NCBI GenBank assembly: GCA_027081115.1
Contig: JALWLD010000035.1
Span: 62,001-126,000, forward strand
Reading direction: 5' to 3'
Origin: Sulfurovum sp.
GTDB lineage: Bacteria > Campylobacterota > Campylobacteria > Campylobacterales > Sulfurovaceae
Length of the DNA: 64,000 bases
Made by a program: the position numbers and the translations under genes
Notes under the pieces: generated by a model
The model's database searches: none
What the model was told of the DNA's origin: nothing
Seen by the model: the letters and a program-made list of their open reading frames with translations, nothing else
Shown: positions 9,025 through 17,597 of the stretch, in pieces
Position numbering within the stretch: position 1 is the first letter of the stretch
Layout of the letters: every line of letters starts with the position of its first letter

Positions 9025-10241
9025 GAGAGTGTAAAATAGTTTCTCGAAAATTTGCTCTCCAAAACAGTCATACTTTAAAGGTTTCACGTGCACATGGTGG
9101 GTATAAAACACTGGAAAAACTCAAAGAGTATGCTCCTGCTGATATCGTTAAAATCATTAGAGTTTCGAATTTACGGGGAAAAGGTGGGGGTGGAGCACCT
9201 ACAGGAGCAAAATGGGAACTGATGCCTCAAGGGAGTACCAACCCTTCTTTTCTTGCCGTCAATTGTGATGAGTCTGAACCTGGCACTTTTAAAGACAGAC
9301 AGATCATTACAAAAGACCCACATTTGCTTATAGAGGGTATTTTGATTACCTGCTATGCCATTAAAGCCAAACATGCCTACATTTACATCCGCGGAGAGTA
9401 TTATCAGTATCAGCAGATTTTACAATTGGCTATTGACGAAGCCTATGAGGCAGGGTTACTTAAAGAGTGTGATATTACTATCCATCGTGGTGCCGGTGCA
9501 TATATTTGTGGAGAGAAATCTTCACTGCTTGAGTCAATGGAGGGGAAAAGAGGTCATCCACGACTCAAACCCAAGCAAAAAGAGCCTGAGTGGTATTTTG
9601 GTAATCCTACACTGGTAAACAATGTAGAGACCATAGCAAGTGTACCTTTTATTGTGCAGAACGGAGCCGAGGCATACAAAGTTTATGGTACACAAAAAAG
9701 TCCGGGTACATTACTTTTTGCACTCTCTGGTCATATTGAAAAACCGGGTGTCTATGAGGCAGAATTTGGCACCTCTATAATGGAATATATCAATCACTAT
9801 GGTGGTGGCATAAAAAATGGAAAAAAACTCAAAGCACTCATTCCCGGTGGTGTCTCTTGTGGTGTATTAACAGCCAAAGAAGTAGAAAATCTAACACTTG
9901 ATTATGAAGCACTACATGCTGTGGGTTCCTCTCTTGGCACAGGCGGCATGATAGTGATGGATGAAGATACCTGTATGGTCACTGCATTGAAGAATATTTT
10001 GGAGTTTTACCATGAAGAGTCATGTGGGCAGTGTACCCCTTGTAGAGAGGGTACAGGCTGGGTAGATAAACTTGTAGGAAAGATCCTTGATGGTAGAGGA
10101 AACAAAGCCGATATTGACAAACTTTTGGAAGTAGCAGATACTATGAATGGCAAGACCATCTGTGTTTTTGCCCCGGCAGTCTCAACAGTTATTGTTTCCT
10201 TTATTAAAAGGTTTAGAGATGAGTTTGAGGTAGCACTATGA
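9021..10241 (+). CDS. nuoF: NADH-quinone oxidoreductase subunit F (51-kDa, FMN and 4Fe-4S)
   Basis: Catalytic subunit that binds NADH and FMN. The glycine-rich nucleotide site LRGKGGGGAPTGAKW is near residues 51-65, a second glycine-rich segment (GAGAYICGEKSSLLES) follows near 160-175, and the N3 cluster motif ESCGQCTPCREGT lies near 332-344 with a further cysteine (TICVFAPA) downstream. At 406 residues it is somewhat shorter than the E. coli protein, mainly at the N-terminus, but no functional motif is missing. ATGA overlaps join it to nuoE and nuoG. Confidence 0.97.
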   Translation: MRECKIVSRKFALQNSHTLKVSRAHGGYKTLEKLKEYAPADIVKIIRVSNLRGKGGGGAPTGAKWELMPQGSTNPSFLAVNCDESEPGTFKDRQIITKDPHLLIEGILITCYAIKAKHAYIYIRGEYYQYQQILQLAIDEAYEAGLLKECDITIHRGAGAYICGEKSSLLESMEGKRGHPRLKPKQKEPEWYFGNPTLVNNVETIASVPFIVQNGAEAYKVYGTQKSPGTLLFALSGHIEKPGVYEAEFGTSIMEYINHYGGGIKNGKKLKALIPGGVSCGVLTAKEVENLTLDYEALHAVGSSLGTGGMIVMDEDTCMVTALKNILEFYHEESCGQCTPCREGTGWVDKLVGKILDGRGNKADIDKLLEVADTMNGKTICVFAPAVSTVIVSFIKRFRDEFEVAL

Positions 10242-11611
10242 GTGATATGATAGAAATTATTGTTGATAATCAAAGTTATGAAGTAAAGGAGGGCTCTTTG
10301 CTTATCGATCTGCTTATCAAAGAGCAGATAAAAGTACCGTATTTTTGTTATCATGAAGCTTTGGGTGCCGATGGTAATTGTCGTATGTGTATGGTAGAGA
10401 TAGTGGGACAGAAACGTCCTCAAATCGCTTGTGACACTTTAGTAAAAAAAGGGATGGAGGTACGCTCAAAAGGTGACAATATAGAAAAAGTGCGTACTAA
10501 TATTCTTGAACTTGAACTCATCAACCACCCTGTAGACTGTCCAACCTGTGACCAGGCAGGAGAGTGTTCTTTACAAGATTTCTATATGGATTATGGATTA
10601 CATGACAGTAAAATAACAATAGATGAAAAAGTCAAACACAATAAAAAGGTAGATTTAGGTGCCAATGTTATATTGGATCAGGAACGTTGTGTGCTATGTG
10701 CACGATGTACACGTTTTACAGACAAAATTATACATTCACATGAACTTGGCATTATTGGACGTGGTGATTATGCCAGAGTAAGTACTATGCCTGGTAGAAA
10801 ACTTAAAAACCCTTATGCTATGAATGTGGTAGATATCTGCCCTGTAGGTGCCTTGACTTCAAAAGATTTCAGATTTAAACAGCGTGTCTGGTTCTTAAAA
10901 ACAGCCAATTCCATCTGTCATGGTTGTGCCAAAGGGTGTAATATTTACATTGATCACAATAAGATGAAGTATCATGATGATGTTATTTATCGTTTCAGAC
11001 CCAGAAGAAATGATGATGTCAATGGTTTTTTTATGTGTGATGAGGGACGATTAAGTTACAAAGCACTTCAGGAAAACCGTCAAGAACAAATTCTTTTACG
11101 TAAAAAAGTTATTAGTCAAGAGGAAGCAGTAGAGGAGATAGGTCGGTTGTTAGAGATATATCATGGGCGCATTGTTATTATGGTTGATGCCAATCTTTAT
11201 ACAGAAGAGATAAAGTATATTCTCTCTTTTGCCAAAGAAGTTGATGCCAAAGTCCATGCACCACTTGAAATATACAATGATCCGGATTTTGAAGATAACA
11301 TGCTCAAATCCAGTAATCGAGCAGCTAACAGTAAAACTATTGAAAAATTGAAGATCGATATGTCTACTCCTGAAAATATCGGATTGCTTATCAACTTTAA
11401 TCATCCAAAAAGTTGTGAAGCAGAGAGTATGGTATGTTTTACTACACATAAAACAGAAAAGAGTCCCTTTGTTTTACCACTTGCCACCTATGTAGAGAGT
11501 GAAGGGCATGTGACCAATGAAGAGGGTATTGTGCAGAAATGTGACAAAGCGTTAATGTTGAACAAACCCGCACTTACTGTTACAGAATGGCTAGACAAGG
11601 TAATGTCATGA
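10238..11611 (+). CDS. nuoG: NADH-quinone oxidoreductase subunit G, compact form
   Basis: Electron-wire subunit of complex I. In order it has an N-terminal 2Fe-2S ferredoxin domain (FCYHEALGADGNCRMC, cluster N1b), the H-x3-C-x2-C-x5-C motif for N5 (HPVDCPTCDQAGEC), a CVLCARC plus DICPVGAL pair for N4, and CHGCAKGC at the entry to the molybdopterin-oxidoreductase-like domain, which could bind an extra 4Fe-4S cluster (N7 type). The protein ends at 457 residues whereas NuoG is commonly 650-900, so most of the molybdopterin-like domain is missing. The remaining C-terminus still carries a recognisable VESEGHVTNEEGIVQ segment. The reading frame is clean and the nuoH start overlaps the stop (ATGA), arguing for a natural compact form rather than a frameshift. 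Confidence 0.93.
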   Translation: MSDMIEIIVDNQSYEVKEGSLLIDLLIKEQIKVPYFCYHEALGADGNCRMCMVEIVGQKRPQIACDTLVKKGMEVRSKGDNIEKVRTNILELELINHPVDCPTCDQAGECSLQDFYMDYGLHDSKITIDEKVKHNKKVDLGANVILDQERCVLCARCTRFTDKIIHSHELGIIGRGDYARVSTMPGRKLKNPYAMNVVDICPVGALTSKDFRFKQRVWFLKTANSICHGCAKGCNIYIDHNKMKYHDDVIYRFRPRRNDDVNGFFMCDEGRLSYKALQENRQEQILLRKKVISQEEAVEEIGRLLEIYHGRIVIMVDANLYTEEIKYILSFAKEVDAKVHAPLEIYNDPDFEDNMLKSSNRAANSKTIEKLKIDMSTPENIGLLINFNHPKSCEAESMVCFTTHKTEKSPFVLPLATYVESEGHVTNEEGIVQKCDKALMLNKPALTVTEWLDKVMS

Positions 11612-12903
11612 GTAGCCCATCTATACTTCTAGCAGTATTTTCATTTGTGCTTGGTACACTTCTGGCACTCCTGACCATCCCTGTATTGGTCTGGCTAGAG
11701 AGACGTGTTGCCTCTTTGGTACAGGATAGACTTGGCCCAAATCGTACCAATATTTTGGGTTTTCGTTTGGGTGGTGTTATCCAGTCTTTTGCGGATGTAG
11801 TAAAACTTCTACTTAAAGAGGAGTATTACCCCTCACATATAAAAATGGGAAGATGGCTTTTTATGTTTGCCCCGGTCATTACTTTTGCCGCAGCACTTCT
11901 GGCATTTATGGCTATTCCTTTCGCAGATACTCTATATATAAACGGAGAAGCTTTGAGAGTGCAGGCATTGCCTATAGACTTTAGTGTCTTTTGGTATTTG
12001 GCAATTTCTGCATTAGGTGTGATGGGCATTATATTTGGTGGATGGCTCTCTCATAACAAATATGCACTTTTGGGTGCTTCTCGTGCGGGATCTATGGTCA
12101 TCTCGTATGAATTGCCTTTGGGACTCAGTATTTTGGCATTTATTCTTACCTATAATACTATTGATTTTAACGCGATGGTCCAGTGGCAAAGTGGTACACT
12201 GTTTGGCTTTTTACCTGCTTGGGGTATTTTTGTACAACCTTTGGCAGCTATCATTCTTATAGTCTCTCTCTTTGCAGAGACCAACCGAAACCCTTTTACC
12301 GTAGCCGAAGGGGAGAGTGAGATCGTTGCAGGGTATATGACAGAACATACGGCTATGAAATTTGCTATGTATTTTATGGGTGAGTATGTAGCTATGAATA
12401 CTGCCTCAGCAGTTATTATCACAGTGATTTTTGGTGGCTATCAGCTTCCATGGGTCAATACAGAGATGATGTTGGAAAACTTTTCTACTTTTGGTATATC
12501 TATGATGGTGGTCTTGCCTCTTTTCATCGCAGTATTCATACGATGGATGCGTAAAAACAATACAGTAAGACCCACTGTATCTACAGACAGTGGAAGAAAC
12601 TTTGAAACCAAAGTCCTTACTCTCGTACTTATAGGTATGACACTACTCATAGAAACTATTTTACTCTACTTAGTGTTTTTTGCGCAGAACGATACTGCAA
12701 ATACTGTTACTGTGATGCTTTTCCAAATTGTGGTCTTTGTTTTTAAACTGATGATCTTCAATCTCTTTTTCATACTGATACGCTGGACAGTACCTCGTTT
12801 CCGTTATGATCAGGTGCAATATTTGGGGTGGTATTATCTTTTACCGCTTTCCCTACTCAATCTTTTTCTTACAGCCCTTGTTATTGTAGGAGTGCAGTCA
12901 TGA
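11608..12903 (+). CDS. nuoH: NADH-quinone oxidoreductase subunit H with C-terminal insertion
   Basis: Membrane subunit that forms the quinone chamber at the base of complex I. Hallmarks present are ERRVASLVQDRLGPNR, the acidic AEGESEIVAGYMTEH loop and the terminal RWTVPRFRYDQV helix-loop. It has 431 residues against about 325-335 usually. The surplus, roughly residues 280-375, sits between the helix ending IFGGYQLPW and the last two conserved helices; it holds extra hydrophobic segments and a basic stretch. I place the start at ATG 11608, overlapping the nuoG stop; the upstream in-frame ATG at 11587 lies inside nuoG. Confidence 0.93.
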   Translation: MSSPSILLAVFSFVLGTLLALLTIPVLVWLERRVASLVQDRLGPNRTNILGFRLGGVIQSFADVVKLLLKEEYYPSHIKMGRWLFMFAPVITFAAALLAFMAIPFADTLYINGEALRVQALPIDFSVFWYLAISALGVMGIIFGGWLSHNKYALLGASRAGSMVISYELPLGLSILAFILTYNTIDFNAMVQWQSGTLFGFLPAWGIFVQPLAAIILIVSLFAETNRNPFTVAEGESEIVAGYMTEHTAMKFAMYFMGEYVAMNTASAVIITVIFGGYQLPWVNTEMMLENFSTFGISMMVVLPLFIAVFIRWMRKNNTVRPTVSTDSGRNFETKVLTLVLIGMTLLIETILLYLVFFAQNDTANTVTVMLFQIVVFVFKLMIFNLFFILIRWTVPRFRYDQVQYLGWYYLLPLSLLNLFLTALVIVGVQS

Positions 12904-13424
12904 AACAAAATATTACCGTCATTAAACGACAAGGTTCTTCTTTTAAAGACAAACTTTTCCTCCCTGCCATTTATGATGGTGCGAAGATTACTTTTAAGCA
13001 TCTCTTTAACAATGTGACGGACATCAATGCTGTAGATACACTGGAGTACCCTGAAGAGCAACCTACAGATATTACAAGTAGTTATCGTGGTTTGCATAGA
13101 CTGACACATCGAGCAGATGACTCCATTGCCTGTGTAGCCTGTTTTATGTGTGCGACAGCCTGCCCTGCCAACTGTATCTTTATTGAAGCTACAGAAAGGG
13201 AAGACGGGAAAGATGAAAAGATGCCTGAGATTTTCATGATTGATACCCTTGAATGTGTCTTTTGTGGCTATTGTGTCGAAGCCTGTCCTTGTGATGCCAT
13301 ACGTATGGATACAGGTATTTTTTCGCTGACAGGTAACAGTCGTGAAGATTTTGTTTTGGGCAAAGAGCAGCTTTTATCGTATAAAGGTGCTTTTGGAGAG
13401 GAATTTTCTCATGCTAGAAATTAG
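12900..13424 (+). CDS. nuoI: NADH-quinone oxidoreductase subunit I (two 4Fe-4S)
   Basis: TYKY-type ferredoxin subunit, 174 residues, which carries clusters N6a and N6b linking NuoG to NuoB. Both motifs are intact: CVACFMCATACPANC and CVFCGYCVEACPCDA. The start ATG overlaps the nuoH stop as ATGA. The N-terminal 70 residues contain the amphipathic membrane-associated segment. The 3' end overlaps nuoJ by 14 bases. Confidence 0.97.
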   Translation: MKQNITVIKRQGSSFKDKLFLPAIYDGAKITFKHLFNNVTDINAVDTLEYPEEQPTDITSSYRGLHRLTHRADDSIACVACFMCATACPANCIFIEATEREDGKDEKMPEIFMIDTLECVFCGYCVEACPCDAIRMDTGIFSLTGNSREDFVLGKEQLLSYKGAFGEEFSHARN

Positions 13425-13938
13425 TATTTTTATTATCTTGGCACTCTTTATGTTAGGTGGGAGTATTGCCATGATCATAAATAAACAGACAGTTTTTTCT
13501 GCCTTTGGTTTTTTAGTGACCATGATCGGTCTTGCCGGCATGTTTGCTCTGTTAAATGCACAGTTTCTTGCCATCGCCCAAATTCTTGTTTCTGTAGGTG
13601 CTGTAGCTGTCTTGAGTATGCTCACTATCCTAACGGTCAATGCAAAAGAGGAGAATCTGCCAAAAGAACCATATAAATACAGATGGATGCTGTTTGCTAC
13701 CATACTTGTACTTCCGTTTACTCTACTGCTCTACAAAACATTAAGTAAACTGCCTGAATACTTTTCCGATATAGGGACCATCTCTTCGAAAGTCGTAGGA
13801 AAACTGCTCTTTTCCCAGTGGGTATTGCCTTTTGAAATACTTTCTATATTGCTTCTTTCTGCTATGGTTGGGGCTATTGTGATAGGTAGAGACAGTAAAA
13901 AAAGAAAACAGAGACCTAAAAAAAGGAGAAGAGTATGA
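13411..13938 (+). CDS. nuoJ: NADH-quinone oxidoreductase subunit J
   Basis: Membrane-arm subunit of 175 residues with five predicted transmembrane helices. The conserved TM3 region is visible as AQFLAIAQILVSVGAVAVL. The C-terminus is a strongly basic tail (KKRKQRPKKRRR). The start at 13411 is preceded by GGAGAGGAA and lies inside nuoI; an upstream in-frame ATG at 13342 would overlap much more and is rejected. The stop overlaps the nuoK ATG. Confidence 0.94.
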   Translation: MLEISIFIILALFMLGGSIAMIINKQTVFSAFGFLVTMIGLAGMFALLNAQFLAIAQILVSVGAVAVLSMLTILTVNAKEENLPKEPYKYRWMLFATILVLPFTLLLYKTLSKLPEYFSDIGTISSKVVGKLLFSQWVLPFEILSILLLSAMVGAIVIGRDSKKRKQRPKKRRRV

Positions 13939-14249
13939 GTCCCAATGCCTTTTACCTTTTAGCTTCTATCCTCTTTAGTATTGGTCTGGTCGGACTAGTT
14001 AGCCGTAAAAATCTTTTTGTGCTTTATATGTCTATTGAGCTGATGCTCTCTTCTGTATCTCTCATCTTGGCAACACTTTCAAAAGTATTGGGAGATGCAA
14101 GCGGTTCAGTTATATCTCTACTGATCATAGGTGTTATTGCTGCAGAAGCAGCAGTCTTTTTAGCCATGATCATCAACCTCTATCGTGCAAAAAAAACACT
14201 GGATTCAGATCGCTTTACTCTACTCAAAGAGGGGGAGAGAAATGATTAA
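13935..14249 (+). CDS. nuoK: NADH-quinone oxidoreductase subunit K
   Basis: MrpC-like membrane subunit, 104 residues with three transmembrane helices. It retains the membrane glutamates needed for proton coupling: one in SIELMLSSVSL and one in the IGVIAAEAAVFLAMI helix. Preceded by AAGGAG and overlapping nuoJ (ATGA); nuoL begins inside its last codons. Confidence 0.95.
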   Translation: MSPNAFYLLASILFSIGLVGLVSRKNLFVLYMSIELMLSSVSLILATLSKVLGDASGSVISLLIIGVIAAEAAVFLAMIINLYRAKKTLDSDRFTLLKEGERND

Positions 14250-16116
14250 TTGGATTGTGATACTCCCTTTTCTTTCTGCCTTAGTGATGGCCATTGTCTA
14301 TTTGTTCAACACCAAAGTAAAACGTTATGCTTTTTATACGGCTATAGGTGTAGGTACACCTGTGGTGATAACCATACTCTCTTTTATGCTTGCCTATTTG
14401 CTTTTAACAGGATCGCAAAGCATACACAGCACACTTTTTAAATGGATAGATATTGGAGATTTTGACATTTCTATTGCTTTTATGGCTGACAGACTCTCTG
14501 TCGTAATGATCTCTTTTATCACATTTATTGGTACACTTATCCACATCTATGCAGCAGGCTATATGAAAGAGGATATGGGTTATGGAAAGTTCTTTGTCTA
14601 CTTTAACCTTTTTATGGGAAGTATGTTACTTCTGGTTTTGGCAGATAACCCCATCATGATGTTTGTAGGTTGGGAGTTGGTAGGGCTTTGTTCTTATCTG
14701 CTCATTGGTTTTTACCATCAGGATGCTGCCAATATTAAAGCTGCCAACAAAGCTTTTATCTTGAACAGAGTGGGAGATTTTGGCTTTATTATGGCAATCT
14801 CTCTACTCTTTGTTGCTTTAGGAGAGGGTGGCTTTACCTTTGATGCTATCGCAGCCAATATTGATACAGTAAGTAATGAGATGCTTACACTCATAGGTTT
14901 TTTACTTTTTGTTGGTGCCATGGGTAAATCTGCACAGATCCCCCTGTATGTCTGGCTACCCGATGCTATGGCGGGACCAACACCGGTCTCTGCACTCATT
15001 CATGCAGCAACGATGGTCACTGCAGGTGTCTACATGGTAGCGCGTTACAGTTTCCTTTATGTCGAAGTTCCAGATGTCGGTCTTTTTATTGCCAGTATCG
15101 GTACAGCATCTGCTCTTTTCGCTGCTGTTATCGCTTCGTATCAGTCAGATATTAAAAAGATACTTGCCTACTCAACTATGAGTCAGTTGGGCTACATGTT
15201 CATTGCTGTAGGTTTGGGTGCTTACTCAGCAGGTATTTTCCACGTCCTTACCCATGCATTTTTTAAAGCACTGCTCTTTATGGGTGCGGGTGCAGTTATT
15301 ATTGCCTTGCATCATGAACAAAATATTTTTAAGATGGGTGGTTTGAAAAAGCATTTGAAAGTAGTTTATATTACTATGTTCATAGCCACATTGGCCATTT
15401 CAGGCATACCACCTTTTGCAGGCTTCTTTTCAAAAGATGCCATTCTGGTCACAGCCTTTGCTTCTGAACACTATGTTATTTGGGGTATTGCTACCTTTAC
15501 TGCGGGACTGACTGCTTTTTATATGTTTCGTCTGCTCTTTACAGTTTTCTTTCCTCCTGCGAAGGAGGAGCATACACTTGTACCTTTGGCAAGCAGTATG
15601 ACAAAACCGTTGGTTATTTTAGCGCTTGGCTCTGCTCTGGCAGGTTTTCTTGGTCTCAATGAAGCATATGGTGGGAATAGGTGGATCAATACTTTCCTTG
15701 CATTGCCAGACAGTGAACTCCATCTCTCTCATGTAACAGAATATCTCTTAGGTGGACTTAATGTCATGTTAGCACTGATGGGTATGGGACTTGCATATAA
15801 ACTCTTTGCCAGAGAGTCTAAAGAACCTCAAGCTGATTCACTGCTACGGTCTATTGTTATCAACAAGTTTTATATTGACGAGATCTATGAATTTCTCATT
15901 ATCAAACCTCTGTTGTTCTTAAGTATGCTTATAGCAAAAGTAATAGATCCAAAGATTTTTGACGGGTTTATTAACCTTAATGTATGGACCTATAAAAAAG
16001 CTGGAAATCTTTTTGGAAAACTGCAGAACGGTAAAGTACGTTACTATGCACTTTACATTCTCTCTGCAATTTCAAGTATGTCATACTATATACTTTTTAA
16101 AGTGGGGATCATTTAA
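14242..16116 (+). CDS. nuoL: NADH-quinone oxidoreductase subunit L
   Basis: Largest antiporter-like proton-pumping subunit, 624 residues. The conserved core contains MFVGWELVGLCSYLLIGFY (with the essential Glu in the membrane), KSAQIPLYVWLPDAMAGPTP and SALIHAATMVTAGVYM. The C-terminal part provides the lateral helix and the last transmembrane segment. ATG 14242 is preceded by GGGGGAGAGA and overlaps nuoK; the upstream ATG at 14185 lies within nuoK and is rejected. Its stop shares one base with the nuoM start. Confidence 0.97.
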   Translation: MINWIVILPFLSALVMAIVYLFNTKVKRYAFYTAIGVGTPVVITILSFMLAYLLLTGSQSIHSTLFKWIDIGDFDISIAFMADRLSVVMISFITFIGTLIHIYAAGYMKEDMGYGKFFVYFNLFMGSMLLLVLADNPIMMFVGWELVGLCSYLLIGFYHQDAANIKAANKAFILNRVGDFGFIMAISLLFVALGEGGFTFDAIAANIDTVSNEMLTLIGFLLFVGAMGKSAQIPLYVWLPDAMAGPTPVSALIHAATMVTAGVYMVARYSFLYVEVPDVGLFIASIGTASALFAAVIASYQSDIKKILAYSTMSQLGYMFIAVGLGAYSAGIFHVLTHAFFKALLFMGAGAVIIALHHEQNIFKMGGLKKHLKVVYITMFIATLAISGIPPFAGFFSKDAILVTAFASEHYVIWGIATFTAGLTAFYMFRLLFTVFFPPAKEEHTLVPLASSMTKPLVILALGSALAGFLGLNEAYGGNRWINTFLALPDSELHLSHVTEYLLGGLNVMLALMGMGLAYKLFARESKEPQADSLLRSIVINKFYIDEIYEFLIIKPLLFLSMLIAKVIDPKIFDGFINLNVWTYKKAGNLFGKLQNGKVRYYALYILSAISSMSYYILFKVGII

Positions 16117-17597
16117 TGTTAGATCATATTTTATCTATTATTATTTTTTTACCTCTGTTCCCTGCCATAGCTTTTGGAGTTTTTCAGGTAAATACCAAAA
16201 TCCTGAAGATAGGTGCATTCCTCTCTTCCTCAGTTACTTTACTTTTAGTGACTTGGGTGGTATATCTCTTTGACCCGCATACAGCAGGTATGCAGTTTGT
16301 TGAAAATGCACCCTGGATAAAAAAATCGGGTATCTCTTACTATTTGGGGGTAGATTTTCTTTCCTTAACGGTATTGCTGCTCATTACACTTCTCATGCCA
16401 CCTCTCTACCTCTATATGAAGCATGAAGAGAGAAAAGGCTATTGGTACAACATGATGTTACTACAAACAGGAGTAACCGGGGCAGTACTTTCACTTGATC
16501 TTGTGCTATTTTACCTCTTTTGGGAGACGATGCTTCTGCCAATCTTCATTATGATCGGTAAATATGGTAATGGAATGCACCAGTACAATGCTATGAAAAT
16601 TGTACTCATGACCATTTTGGGTTCAATGTCTATGCTTTTTTCAATTTTGTATCTTGGCTATATGCACTTTGAGATCGTAGGTACATGGAGTTTTGCACTT
16701 TATGATCTTGCCAATATTATCTTTGAGCCTCAAACTTCTATCTTTTTGGCAGCAGGTTTCCTTTTGGCCTTTGTAATCAAGATCCCGCTAGTAGGGTTCC
16801 ATACCTGGATGGCTCCTGCTTACGGTTCCGCTCCAACACCAGCTGTTGTTATTATGTCCTCAATCATGGCAAAACTTGGGGTCTATGGTATTTGGCGTTT
16901 TGGATATGGACTCTTTGAAGAGACACTTATCTATTATATGCCTATTATTGCGGTACTCGCACTCATTGGATTGATCTACTATGCTATCCGTGCCATTACG
17001 GAGGATAATCTGCGTAAAATGTTTGCCTACTCCTCAGGTTCACACCTTTCTCTTATCGCTCTGGGGTTGATCTTGACAAATATTTACGGTTGGTCAGGTT
17101 CTCTTTATCTTATTGCCACTCATGCATTAGCCTCTGCAGGTATTTTTATCATGATCGGCCTGCTCTATAAACGTTTTAAAACAGTTCATATCTCCGAATT
17201 GGGAGGGATAGCGAGTAGGGCCCCTAAATTTACCTTCTTCTTTGCTTTTTTTGCATTGAGTATTGCCGGCTTGCCAGGAACGGGTGGTTTTGTAGCCGAA
17301 CTACTTATAATCATAGGAGCATTTGAGAGAAACTTCTGGTTGGGTTTTTTTACTGCAACAACAATGTTAGCAGCCATGGTCTATGTATTCTGGATGCTTC
17401 AGCGTACACTCTTTGGTCCTGACCACAGTCTTTGTAAGTTTAAAGACCTCAGTAAGAGAGAACTTCTCATGTTACTGCCATTGGTTTTCATGCTCATACT
17501 GACAGGTATTGCACCCTCACTCTTTACACCTGTGTTTGAACCACAGTTAAGTGCTTTCTTGCAAAATGCTGTACATGCACTCGGAGGTGTAAAGTGA
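16116..17597 (+). CDS. nuoM: NADH-quinone oxidoreductase subunit M
   Basis: Antiporter-like subunit of 493 residues with about 14 transmembrane helices. The key membrane glutamate lies in LFYLFWETMLLPIFIM and the lysine-bearing helices in FVIKIPLVGFHTWMAPAYGSAPTP. The length is normal. Start and stop overlap nuoL and nuoN respectively. Confidence 0.97.
   Translation: MLDHILSIIIFLPLFPAIAFGVFQVNTKILKIGAFLSSSVTLLLVTWVVYLFDPHTAGMQFVENAPWIKKSGISYYLGVDFLSLTVLLLITLLMPPLYLYMKHEERKGYWYNMMLLQTGVTGAVLSLDLVLFYLFWETMLLPIFIMIGKYGNGMHQYNAMKIVLMTILGSMSMLFSILYLGYMHFEIVGTWSFALYDLANIIFEPQTSIFLAAGFLLAFVIKIPLVGFHTWMAPAYGSAPTPAVVIMSSIMAKLGVYGIWRFGYGLFEETLIYYMPIIAVLALIGLIYYAIRAITEDNLRKMFAYSSGSHLSLIALGLILTNIYGWSGSLYLIATHALASAGIFIMIGLLYKRFKTVHISELGGIASRAPKFTFFFAFFALSIAGLPGTGGFVAELLIIIGAFERNFWLGFFTATTMLAAMVYVFWMLQRTLFGPDHSLCKFKDLSKRELLMLLPLVFMLILTGIAPSLFTPVFEPQLSAFLQNAVHALGGVK

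Noticed and set aside
10238-11611. NuoG truncation by frameshift
   Set aside because: The sequence after the stop is the nuoH start in an ATGA overlap and no molybdopterin-domain remnant is visible downstream, so a simple frameshift does not explain the short length.
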